A DNA stretch of 64,000 bases from Panax quinquefolius (taxonomy: Eukaryota; Streptophyta; Magnoliopsida; Apiales; Araliaceae): assembly GCA_020205615.1 (NCBI GenBank), contig JAINUW010000665.1:1-64000 (forward strand), given 5' to 3'. The translations under genes and the position numbers were made by a program. The number at the start of each line of letters is the position of its first letter. Position 1 is the stretch's first letter. Below are positions 42,476 to 53,105 of this stretch, piece by piece. The notes beneath the pieces are model-generated. The model saw nothing but the letters and a program-made list of their open reading frames with translations. It was not told the origin of the DNA and ran no database searches.

Positions 42476-45081
42476 TATAGACACTCGAAATTTTTTGTAC
42501 AACTGTTACTAACATTATAGGAGGGCAGAATTATCTTTCGGAGATAACCCTGGAAGATAGCTCACATCCATTCCGGATACCACTGAAAGTTCAGTATCCA
42601 TTCTGGATACTATCGGAAGTTCAATTTCAACCCCGGACCACACAGCGGGAGTATCATTCTCAACCCCGAACCACACACCAGGAGTATCAGTCTCAACCCT
42701 GGAACACACACCGGGAACATCATTTCCAACCTCGGAGATAACCCCGAGTTTCGTCCTTGGCGATAACCCCAAGGAATGTTGTTGTAGTTCCGGCGATAAC
42801 CCCAGAAATGCTTGTTTCAAATACATGCGATCAATTTCAATCAAACCTCCTGCTGAGGCACTCATACCGCAGACACCGGAGCTAACACCAGGTAGACAGG
42901 TATCTACAAGATGACATTGCGGCATTCAACACTTGCAGCAGTCCAATCTTAGATGTAACCCTGAGCAATGTCTGCTTTCAACTCAAATCGGCGATAACAC
43001 CAATGAGGAGTCAAAACGTCATCTTACTACCTCAACATCTGTGCGTCGTCTTGACACTTCAATACATACATACATACAACTATGTCCTTCAAGAACTAGG
43101 ATATCCAATCCCAAGTGACTATTATGCGTGACAGCACACCAGATAGAATTTGAAGCTTGAAGATCATGGGCATGGTCCCCTCTTCCTAACTTCATACAAT
43201 CTCTATTCCATGTCATTGTGTAACTCCGACATAAGCAGTTCAAAGAAGGTCACATATACCTCATTCGAATACTCAGATTGAAGTTCTGCAAGTTCGAGCA
43301 GACATTACAGTGCATGAGTGCACGTACTTCGAGACGATAGGACCGGACCTTAGAACCCCGGGCAGTGAAACGCACATAGTACACCGCAGCTAGCAAGATC
43401 TATAAATATGGAGCTTGGGGTTAGCCATTTTTAATAAAAAAAGGTGAGGAAGCCATGTCCAATTTGCTTTCTACACACCCCATATTGAGTGTTTGCTCTT
43501 TTTAAACACCTGTTAGCCCACATACAGTTATAAATTTACCAGTGGGAGCTGAGTATTCATCCATATAGAGTCCTAGAAGTCTGCCTTGGCAGCCCACTGT
43601 AAGCCTTCTTACACTCTATAAAGCCTTTTTATTTACATTTGTACACACTATTCTACACATTGAGAGTCGTGTTGTGTGCGTATGCTCGGACTTCGGTCCG
43701 TGATTTTCATTTCTGTCTGTATATATATACTTATATATATATGTATATATTTTTATATAGACTAACATTATCAAGTTATGCCTCGATTGAGCCTAGACTT
43801 CGGTCTGAAGTGTTTATTGGCTTTTATATATATATATATATATATATATTTTTATATATAAACTGTTGTCGACTCGTCCAGGATGAGCCTGATTTTGATG
43901 CATATGCGTTTAATTGCTTATATATATGAATTGTGGTCAGACTCTGTCTGATGAGCCTGGATTTTATATTCGGTGCGTTTACTTGCTTATATATATACAT
44001 ATATAATTGTTGTCGGACATATCCGATGAGCCTGGATCTTATATCAGGAGCATTTACTACTTATATATATATATATATATATTTACATTTCGTCCTGCCT
44101 GGAGTTCACTTCGTGGCAGTTGATAGCTTTTACAGCTTTATTTACATTCACGTCCCGCCTGGAGTTTACTTCATGGCGGTTGATGGCATTTAATGCTTTA
44201 TTTACATTTCTGATCCCCCATGGAGTTGCTTCGTGGTGGCTGATCATGCATATATATATATATATATTTACAACTTTTATATATACAAAACTGCTTACTG
44301 CTTTCCATACAAATTGGAGTATCATGTGAGCTTAGGAATCATGTGATCACAGATTCAGTTTATTGAATCTAGATTCGATTCCAGTGATGGACTTTTTCCA
44401 GCTGTAAGCAGCTTGTATATTATTTACAGTGTACAAATTTCCTTGGATGGCTGTCATGCCCATAAGGAGTTTGGCACTGCTGTATATTATTTTCTCGTAG
44501 ATGCTTCACATCTCAAAAATAAAAGTAAACAAGCCGAACATTTAATAAAATGGAAGTATCGAAGGCCTCAATTACTATTGAGCACAGGGTTTGAAAAACA
44601 TATTTTACAAAACTTCATTGCTATATCTTGGTTAAAACTAATTTTTTTTTATAAATCCAAACCTTGTGTATATAGGTTCAAACGAGGCCTCGCACTACTT
44701 TTAATTAATTGTACATTGATCCACACACACACACACATTCATATAATAGTTTCTTTTAGAAGTGGCATTCACCGTGGCAACACGGATGTCAGGGGGGTGC
44801 CTAACACCTTCCCTCTACATAACCAATCCCCCGAACCCATAATGAATCTCGGTTTCACAGACCCGTTTAGCAGTATCACATCACTGGGTCAATGTGAAAA
44901 CCTTTTCGGTTGCGTTGGTGCAACCAGTTAAAAACACCAACTGGCGACTCTTAAAGTCCAATCATTGACATTACACATGTTGGACCTTTTTCACTTATTT
45001 TTTCAAACAAATCTCACATTAACATGAGAACACCAAAGAACAAGTAACAAAAAGGGACAAATAAAAATCCCGACGTCGACA
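42476..45081 (+). repeat. 3' LTR of Tat copy B
   Basis: This 2606-bp LTR starts TATAGACACTCG (the terminal TG changed to TA) and ends ACGTCGACA. U3 has several GATAACCCC-loop hairpins (for example 42731-42748 and 42754-42775) and CCCG/CGGG pairs. A TATA box is at 43401-43408. The transcribed part has C(TTCG)G hairpins at 43687-43700 and 43795-43806, TCAGAC/GTCTGA at 43937-43951, TCGGA/TCCGA at 44013-44026, and GGAGTTTAC-loop hairpins at 44095-44119 and 44155-44179. Confidence 0.9.
43401..43408 (+). promoter_or_regulatory. TATA box, 3' LTR of copy B
   Basis: TATAAATA lies in GATCTATAAATATGGAGC, in the family position. Confidence 0.7.
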
Positions 45082-45503
45082 CACAACTAAGAAAAGGTTT
45101 ACACATTGACCCAGTGATGTGACACTGCTAAACGACTCTTTGAAACTGAGATTCATTAGGGTCCGGAGACTTGCTTATGCGGAGGGAAGGTGTTAGGCAC
45201 CCCCCAACATTCGTGTTACCATGGTTACCACCACTTTTCAATTAAACTATTACATAAATGTGTGTGTGTGTGTGGATCAATGTGTAATTATTTGGAAGTA
45301 GTGCTATGCCTCTTTTGCACCTATATACAAAGGGTTTGAATTTATCTAAAAATTCAGTTTTAAAAAAGATATAGCACTGATGTTTTGTAATAGAGGTTTT
45401 TCAAACCCTGTTCTTAATAGTAATTGAGGCCTTTGATACTTCCATTTTATTAAATGTTCGGCTTGATTGCTTTTATTTTTGAGATGCGAAGCATCTTCGA
45501 GAA

Positions 45504-45506
<3 letters not shown>

Positions 45507-45595
<89 letters not shown>
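45507..45595. repeat. TA microsatellite, about 44 units
   Basis: This is an uninterrupted AT run of 89 bp. Other LTR copies have only a short TATATTATTT at this place. Confidence 0.95.
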
Positions 45596-45596
<1 letters not shown>

Positions 45597-45806
45597 CAAA
45601 TCTTGAACTCCTTGTGGGCATGATGACCATCTAAGGAAATTCAAACACCATGAATAATTTACAAGTTGCTTACAGCTGAAAATGTCCATCATAGGAACTG
45701 AATCTAGATTCAGTAGACTGAATCTGTGATCCCATGATTCCTAGGCTCACATGATGCTGCAATTTATATGAAAGCAGTAAATAGTTATATATATATAAAA
45801 GCTAAA

Positions 45807-45837
<31 letters not shown>

Positions 45838-46472
45838 ACATGATCAACCACCACGAAGCACCTCCATGGGGGATCAGAAATATAAATATATAAAAGCGGT
45901 AAATATATATATGGATACATGATCTTCAACCATGAAGCACCTCCATGGGGGATCAGAAATGTAAATAAAGCAGTAAAGACGATCAACCAACACGAAGTAA
46001 ACTCCTGGCAGGACGGAATGTAAATAAAGCAGTAAAAATGATCAACCACCGCGAAGTAAACTCCAGGCGGGACAGAAATGTATATATATATATATATATA
46101 TATATAAGCGGTAAATGCATAGGATATATATCGATTATATATATATATATATACATATATATACAAAAGGAAATAAAAGCGACAGACCGAAGTTCGGGCA
46201 TACACACGCTACACGATTCACAATGCGAAGAACGATGTGTCCAAAGTAGAAGAGAAAGGTATTAATGTGTAAGAAGGCTTATAGTGGACTACAAAAGAAG
46301 ACTTCTATAGCTTTAAATGGATGAACATTTGGCTCCCATCGGTAAAAATATTACTAAATATAAGCTCACAATTTTTTAAAATGAGAAAGCACTCACTTTA
46401 GGGTGTGTACAGAGCAAATTGGACATGGCTTCCTCGTCGTTTTCTCTTACAAAATTGCCACCCCAAGCCCTC

Positions 46473-46480
46473 TATTTATA
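46473..46480 (-). promoter_or_regulatory. TATA box, LTR of copy E
   Basis: The plus strand reads CCTCTATTTATAGAGG, giving TATAAATA on the minus strand inside a short palindrome. Confidence 0.7.
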
Positions 46481-47422
46481 GAGGGGGGGAGCCGTAGGTA
46501 CACCTGAGGTAGCCGCAGATGTACCAACTGCTGCCCGGGGTGCCCTTAGCTACGCGGGTCCCATCGTCTCAAAGTACGTGCACGTGTGCAACGTGATGTC
46601 CGCTTAAACTTGCAAAACATCAATCTGAGCCTTCGATTGAGGTGTATAAGACCTTTTACGGAATGCTATTATCAAGAGCTACACAAATGACATGGGATTA
46701 GAGGTTGTAAGAAGTCAGGAAGATGGGACCATACCCTTGGTCTTCAAGCTTCAAATTCCATTCGGTGTGCTGTCCTGTGTAGTAGTCACTCGGGATTGCA
46801 GCTATTTGGCTCTTGTGGGACATTTCTGTGTAGAATGTATGTTGAACTATTGTTGAGATAGCGCAATGTGGAATCAAGGTGGCAAAATTATAATTTTGCC
46901 CCTCACCGGGGTTATCTCCAGTTTGGACTGATAAAGCAGTCGTTGCTCAGGGTTATCTTTGAGATTGGGCTGCTGCAAGTACTGGATGTCCTCAGGGTTG
47001 TATCTGAAGTGTGCCTGACCTCCCGGGGTTATCTTCGGGACTAGAGCTGAGGGCCTTGTTGTGATTTCTGAGTTTGAAGCTGACTGCATAAGTTGAAACG
47101 AGCATTTTTGGGGTTATCTCCGGAAATGCAACTGCATTCCTTACGGTTATCTCTGAGGTTGACGCTATCTTTCCCAGTGTTATTTCTGGGACTGAGACTG
47201 ATTATCTCGGGGTTATCTCCAAGATGAAACGGTCTTCTCCGGTTTGATTTCTGATTTTTAAACTACATTCCTCGGGGTTATCTCCGAGGTTGAAACTGAC
47301 ACTTCTGCTGTTGTTTCCAGGATTGAGCTGAGCTGAGCTATCCTCTGGGGTTATCTCTGAAAGATGATTCTGCCCTCCTACAATGTTAGTAGCAGGTATG
47401 CAAGAAATTTTGAGTTTCTACA

Positions 47423-47440
47423 GATTACCCTCTTTATCAT
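47423..47440 (-). other. Polypurine tract of Tat copy E
   Basis: The minus strand reads ATGATAAAGAGGGTAATC directly before the LTR start. Confidence 0.75.
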
Positions 47441-49081
47441 ATTCATGCAATGCAATGGCATGGATAGGATAAAGAATATTAGACACTTGAAATGTAACAA
47501 GATGATCATGATGCAATGTACAACAACATAATGCAAATGTATGTGGTTTGTTGGATTGTTCACAAATATGGTGGGATGATTGCCGGCTCCCTTTAACTTC
47601 TACTAGGATTGACAGTTATTATTGAAAACCCTGATGAACTGTCTTGGATGTATAATCCAATGCTATTAGGAGCTTCCAGGATGTTGACATTGGGGTTATC
47701 ACCAAAGTCCTTAATCCTTGAGACAGACTTCACATTAAAGATGTGTCTCTTATGTATAAGAGATTTTATAGGGATAGAGCTTTGTCTGTTGAGGATGTGT
47801 ATAACATATTCCATAATCGGCCCTCCCCGATGAGGATGTTCTTTCCTGGTTTGTATCGTCAGGTCTTTCCGCTGCTCTGTTGGACTTACTGCCAATAGTC
47901 GGTGTTGTTAGGGTCGCCAGACCTTCATTGACATGTGCATCAATGAATGAGGTCCCTACTGGGGATAATGTCAAGGATGTTTGACCTTCGCTGATGTGTG
48001 CATCAACGGATGGATTGTATGAAAACCCGCTGGGGAAAAGGTTTTAGGGCTACGACCCTGAATTGATGGCATCAGACCTTTGCGAGGTATTTCTGAATGT
48101 AGGTTGCAATAGTTGAGATCATTGGTATGGTGTACCATATGTTTGGGCGAATTCCATTGAGTGATATGTAAAGCCACAACTTGACCCGTGAAAACCAGGA
48201 TTTCAGGCTACTCTACTCAATCGCGTACCAATTTTATTCCTGTTTTGGCCTTTTCAGCTTGTGAGAACTCCTTTGCAACTCAAACTGGACCAAGCTGGAG
48301 GGGTGGACCGCACCCAGTGGAGCCACAGGTACACCTGCAGCCAGCTGTGGGTGGCTTTCAAGGCTGCAAGTTACCTTCATAAGTCATTTTTATCTGTGCA
48401 CCATGAAGGAAATCGAGAGCTCTTCTTGATTCTTTGAGTTCGTGTGTCTTTTCTGCAAAATTCATCCACCGTACAAGTGTTCTACAATGTCCTGGTAACG
48501 TATGCATGTCTTCTTTTCCAGCTTTTATCCGTTGGAAAATGACTTATGATATGAAATGCTTCTAAACACATAGTAGTGAATATGCATGCTCATATGATGT
48601 GATAAAAAATATTCAACATAGCAAATGTTAGTGTTAAACTATGTTGAACATAATGATGTGAAAAAGATTAACTTTTGAGATAGTCAAATTGTCACCTTTT
48701 TTCTGCTATTTCTTATCCTATAAGAGGACAAATGAGCTAAAGGTGAAAAAGCAAAGTAATTTCGATAATTATGCTTCACTTATGGATTTTTATTATGATA
48801 TATTAATGCATGTAGAATGTTTATGACTGTGGGTAGGTGTGCTACTGAATGGCCACCTAGTCATGCCTATGTGTATGTGGATAGTCTTGTTTATAAAGGA
48901 GACTATGTAAAAAATTTCCATAATGTAGGCATCGGGTAGTCATGCATTTTTAATTTTACTCTAGACATATGTTAAAATAATGCATGCATGCATGTAGTCA
49001 TAAAACTTCATTTTGAAAAGCTTCAAGTTAGAATTTACCACACCCTTTCTGAGGTGATTTGGAGACTTGTTATCCAGATAT
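47441..49081 (+). other. Upstream region of the antisense gene (copy E)
   Basis: I see no supported gene. The region aligns with 40603-42460 of copy B but lacks the tandem array and has lost the TATA box at about 48351-48366. Short open frames here are not conserved in copy B. Confidence 0.55.
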
Positions 49082-49378
49082 ATGGATTCGGATCAGCCGA
49101 GTAGTTCCCGTAGGACCAGTTTAGGTGTGCAGAGGAGGGCTTCTGAAGTGCCTCAACCCCATTCTGTCAAACAGCCTCGTCGTTTAGCAAAGGCAGTGAT
49201 ACGTCTTGTCTGGGTTAACGTATTGGACGTTGAGGACGAGGAGGAGGATACTCCAGTTACGGATCCTGCTCCTGCTGCACATGTTCCCCATAGGGATTTC
49301 CCGGTCATTCAGGTGATGATTCCAGAGCTTCTGAGTGATTTTAGTAGACACCGCTTAGTTTATTTGAATGCAAATGAG

Positions 49379-49459
49379 GTACAAGCTGGATTTTGATATT
49401 CCTTTTTTCCTATTGATGAGGAGTAAAGGATTCTGATGTTGATCTACTTTGTAATGTAG
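49379..49459 (+). other. First intron of the antisense gene (copy E)
   Basis: GAG/GTACAA donor and ATGTAG/GTTCCC acceptor, 81 nt, phase 0. Position and length are identical to copy B. Confidence 0.7.
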
Positions 49460-50110
49460 GTTCCCAGCTTTACACAGCCTAGAGGGAATTGGTTCAGTAT
49501 TAACTCTATATACCAGGCTCTGCATCCTGATTATAGAGCGATTGTGTATGGTTGGGGCTTCAGAGCGTTCTTTTCCATCCTTCCCCATCGTTGTTCCTGG
49601 GGTTACCTCAGGGCATTGTCTGAGCGCTAATTTCACCAGACTCAGTCTCTCAATTTACTGGACTGTGAGGTGATGATGACGCCGATGGATTGACGATTTA
49701 TCACTGGTATGGAGTTTGGAGGGGAGAAAGTGCCATGTACGGCGGATATTACCCCGACTATCGTTCAATCCTTACTAGGAGTTTCGGATGAGGCGCTCAA
49801 AGGCAAGACCATTCATACATGTCCATTGAGCGTAGATGCTATAAGAGGGCTATTAAGTGATCCTATACATGATGATGTGAGAGGCAGGGATCACATTCTT
49901 TGGCGATTGTTCCTGATGATCATTAGGGGCTTCTTCATAGCTGATAACTCTTCTACGGTGTCATTCGCTTTGGTGAGTGCCACATGATATGTGGACCGTA
50001 TCGGAGAGTATCATTGGGGCTCCTACACCTTCGCCTATTTCCTCAGGGGTATGCACATGTGTTCGTAGGGCTTGACAGAGGCTTGGCTAGGATTTTATCC
50101 ATTTCTACTA

Positions 50111-50167
50111 GTGAGTATTTCTCTTGTACTTTCACATGTAAATGTTAAGAGTGTTGACTGACAGCAG
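50111..50167 (+). other. Possible second intron of the antisense gene (copy E)
   Basis: The donor is GTGAGT. The acceptor ACAGCAG gives 57 nt and keeps the frame of the next exon. An alternative acceptor at 50189 gives 79 nt but changes the frame. An in-frame TGA lies inside. 57 nt would be very short for a plant intron. Confidence 0.45.
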
Positions 50168-51051
50168 ATGTTTGCCTTTGTGTTGGCAGTTTTGGGCCTA
50201 TAAGAGGCTCCAATGTTTGTGTTATATGAGTGTGCTAGGCTTGGAGACTTATCCATGAGGACGGAGATGGCATCAATCCATACTTGGCAGAGAGAGGTCC
50301 TCAGTGGTGAGGGTTTCACTCATCATCATGCTTTCTGACTAGAGTTGTTGATAGCTGATGCCATTACTTGGATTCCCTATTCTGGAGAGCACTTGGCTAT
50401 TGGTTTTGAGGATGGATACCCGACTGGTGTCGAGTACGTGATTTCCACCAGTAGGATTCCTATCATTACAGTTGGAGGATGGGACCTCTATTTAGGTGAG
50501 CGTGCTATTAGGAGCACCACATGAGAGATTCATATACCGATCTTGCCTCTTGCCAGGAATTATTGGCCTATTTAACTGTCACCCATCATTGATATCCCCT
50601 TGATGGGTGTTGACAGTTTTACACTGTTAGAGGGTCCACATGCCCAGGCTACATTCCAGCATTGGTGGTCCCCTCTTACCATCAGAGCCCAGACACGTGC
50701 CACTAAGTTCATGGGGGATATGGTTCCTGGATCCGTGATGATGACGGATTGGATGGCCTGTGTCCGAGATCTGACTCATTTGACATAGATTGACAGCTAG
50801 ACCTAGCAATTAGACCGAGAACATTTCTTTATCCAGCACTTAGGCAGAGATCCGACAGAGGCAGATACATTTGATCCTTCCAGCTCAAGAGCTGGCCCCT
50901 CAGATGACCCATATGGTTTTACCGGTGCAGATCCTCCATTGTATAGGCCTGACATCCCCATTAATGGAGATCCAGTGACTCAGGAGGATTTACATCAGGT
51001 GGACAGAAATGATGATGTAGACATTGACACCATTATCTTCTTTTGATGTAT

Positions 51052-51159
51052 ATTCTCGTTATATCTTTTGATAGGCCTCTTTTAGAAACTGGGTGGCTGT
51101 GCCCCATTCTCGCTATATCTTTTAGTAGGCCTCTGTTAGTAGTTGGGTGTCTGTGCCCC
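51052..51159 (+). repeat. Direct repeat, two 54-bp units (copy E)
   Basis: The units ATTCTCGTTATATCTTTTGA... and ATTCTCGCTATATCTTTTAG... each end in CTGTGCCCC. The same duplication exists in copy B at 38530-38640. Confidence 0.85.
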
Positions 51160-51330
51160 ATTTCCCTATATTTTTAGTTCTATAGAGATGTATTACATGG
51201 TGATGTACTTAGGAATGTATATACTATTATTTCCTACATCATATTTCCATCTATTGTTTATCATGTATGTATTATGTTATACATATGTATGTATGTCCAA
51301 AGATATTCAGCATTGACCCCTGGACGGTGT

Positions 51331-53105
51331 TATGACACGGCCCACACAGATGTCTTCCTTAACAGTTAGCCCCATTGATCATACCCCAGCAGTATTGGTG
51401 GCATCCCGTCTGAGATCGTGGTATGATAGTATGTCACCTTCAGAAAGGGTGACTGTAGATCAGTTATTACAGATACTATGACTCTCCTGATGTTTTAGGT
51501 TCCCGCAAGCTTTGTAGAGGGTATGTTGGAGCATTGGATACCAGAGAGACAGGTTTTTCGGTTTGGTATCCATGAGTTGACTCCTACCTTAGAGGAGTAT
51601 GCACGGTTAACATCACTGCCACTTGACAGACCTTGCGCGTATATGGCTATCGGCGCCATGAGCCGACAGTTTATGAACCTCACCGGGTTGAGGTGTAGAG
51701 TTGTACAGGATGAGATCACATCCGGCTACGTGGTATCCCAGCATTTTCTGATGGACAGATTTGGCTTAGAGGATAGCTATACACGGCATTCCGGGGATTT
51801 TACCATGTCGGAGGATCATTGGCATTTGGCTAGAGTAGATGTACTTCTATTGTGTGTATTATCATATCTATACATGCCACGGTACATGGATGAGTTTGAC
51901 ATTGGCGTCATTATGGCAGTGAGAGCTCTTAGGGAGGGTCACACCATTATGCCGATGATTGTAGTAGAGATATTGAGATCGGCTACATATTGCAGTTCCT
52001 ACCCTCCAGGGGTATTCACAGGTAGTTTAGTCATGTTGTACGTGTGGTTCATGTCACACCTGAGACCAATTGGCACTTTTAGATGGCATAAGTATTTTTT
52101 TACCCATGAGATAGCCATGTCATTTTCTTTTCAGCTCGCGGAGTATACAGATCATGCATCTTTATTCATTTTCCTGATAGGGATTGGAGATCTATTTGGT
52201 ATATTACCGTGTACAAGGCTTAGTTAACCCTATAGCTTCATCACCCATGCTCCCGGCATGGATTATCTCCCTCTGACTGGATTGAGGGGCATGACTACTT
52301 ACCACCCACTGGCTGTGATGTGTCAATTTGACCAGTTCCAGGATTTCCATCCTTTTGAGGGGGCTTTGAGTCAGCATTTGGCTTCTCGCCACTTGTCAAC
52401 AGAGGACAGATCTAGGGTGTATGCCTATTGGGATCAACGTGAGCTAGCTGCATTTTCTGTTAGCCATCCGGGCTGTTTGGTAGAGTATTCTGCATATATG
52501 GAGATAGAGACTACATCGATTGTGGTAGTATCCACATTGCTGGAGATTGATTCTGATGATGGGGAGCCCATAGAGGACATTGATATTCCCATTGAGGAGG
52601 AACTATTCACTAGGTTGCCAGCAGCTCTTGAAGATTTTCCCATTACGAAAAGCTATTGTGATTCAAAGATTACGCGCGATGATTTGGAGCAGAATCTTCA
52701 TCTGATGACCTTTGAGAGAGATCAGGCTAGGGCCTTGATGTTGACAACTCTTGATGGGATAGACACCGCCCTATTGGAGAGAGATGAGACTGTAGCTCAA
52801 AGAGACACCGCTATTGAGGAGCGGGATGATGCCAGATCAGCCAGAGATGCATTGATTGTCGAGCGGGATGTTGCCCTATCTTCCTGGGATGTGGCCATTA
52901 GAGATAGTATTTCAGTGAGATCCCTTACAACTGGCATACTTGCCGATATGAGTGCATATATTGATGAACATCATACCACCATATAGTTGGCCTCGGATCT
53001 GTTGGCACGTGTAGATATATTGATGCAGGAGATCACAGTGTTACCCACTTCCTCAGAGAGAGACGCTATGTTAGATCTGATAGCCCGCATACATACTAAT
53101 AGATA
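51331..53105 (+). pseudogene. Antisense DUF7745-like protein with coiled coil (copy E)
   Basis: From ATG at 51331 the frame gives MTRPTQMSSLTVSPIDH and RLRSWYDSMSPSERVTV, then stops. The main frame begins after a TTTTAG at about 51505 with VPASFVEGMLEHWIPERQ, HELTPTLEEYARLTSLPL, and LVMLYVWFMSHLRPIGTF, the order seen in DUF7745-type plant proteins. A TAA at 52225 (Ser codon in copy B) and a TAG at 52984 (Gln codon in copy B) break an otherwise open frame of about 530 codons. Residues encoded at about 52690-52910 form a charged coiled-coil stretch with ERDxA/RDxAI repeats. An acidic segment precedes it. Function is unknown. Confidence 0.75.

Larger units (their letters stand above)
1..45081 (+). 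mobile_element. Tat-lineage Ty3/gypsy element, copy B (5' end outside window)
   Basis: This is an old LTR retrotransposon on the + strand, made of pieces 1-394, 12252-15513, 25142-27741 and 37962-45081, separated by three later insertions. The order of parts is protease tail, intron, RT, RNase H, a second RNase H, integrase, hairpin-rich spacer, antisense genes, polypurine tract and 3' LTR. The second RNase H, the intron before RT and the antisense ORFs fit the plant Tat lineage (Ogre/Retand group). Its pieces join collinearly with copy E at 45082-63809 once the inserts are removed. Many stops and frameshifts show that it is dead. The 5' LTR and most of gag lie before base 1. Confidence 0.85.
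45082..47422 (-). repeat. 3' LTR of Tat copy E (outer end truncated)
   Basis: On the minus strand it starts TGTAGAAACTC at 47422 and runs to about 45082. The last 140-150 bp of the family LTR, including GTCGACA, are missing, and the sequence joins the end of the copy B LTR directly. U3 (46900-47350) carries at least eight GGTTATC-loop hairpins. A TATA box is at 46473-46480. A TA microsatellite lies at 45507-45595. Confidence 0.88.
49082..51046 (+). pseudogene. Antisense plant-mobile-domain-like gene with introns (copy E)
   Basis: Exon 1 is 49082-49378, starting MDSDQPSSSRRT (the conserved start; an upstream ATG at 49067 is not shared). Exon 2 is 49460-50110, with MEFGGEKVPC, LLGVSDEALKGKT and LFLMIIRGFFIADN. 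Exon 3 runs to a TGA at 51044-51046, with GFEDGYPTGVEYVI, FQHWWSPLTIRAQ and KFMGDMVPGSVMMTDW. Several in-frame stops (near 49693, 49987 and 50070, and in exon 3) show that it is no longer coding. The pattern suggests a plant-mobile-domain-type fold, which I recognise only loosely. It reads opposite to pol, toward the element interior. Confidence 0.72.

Noticed and set aside
45346..46207. Minus-strand open frames in the copy E LTR
   Set aside because: These are translations of the TA microsatellite and LTR leader, not genes.
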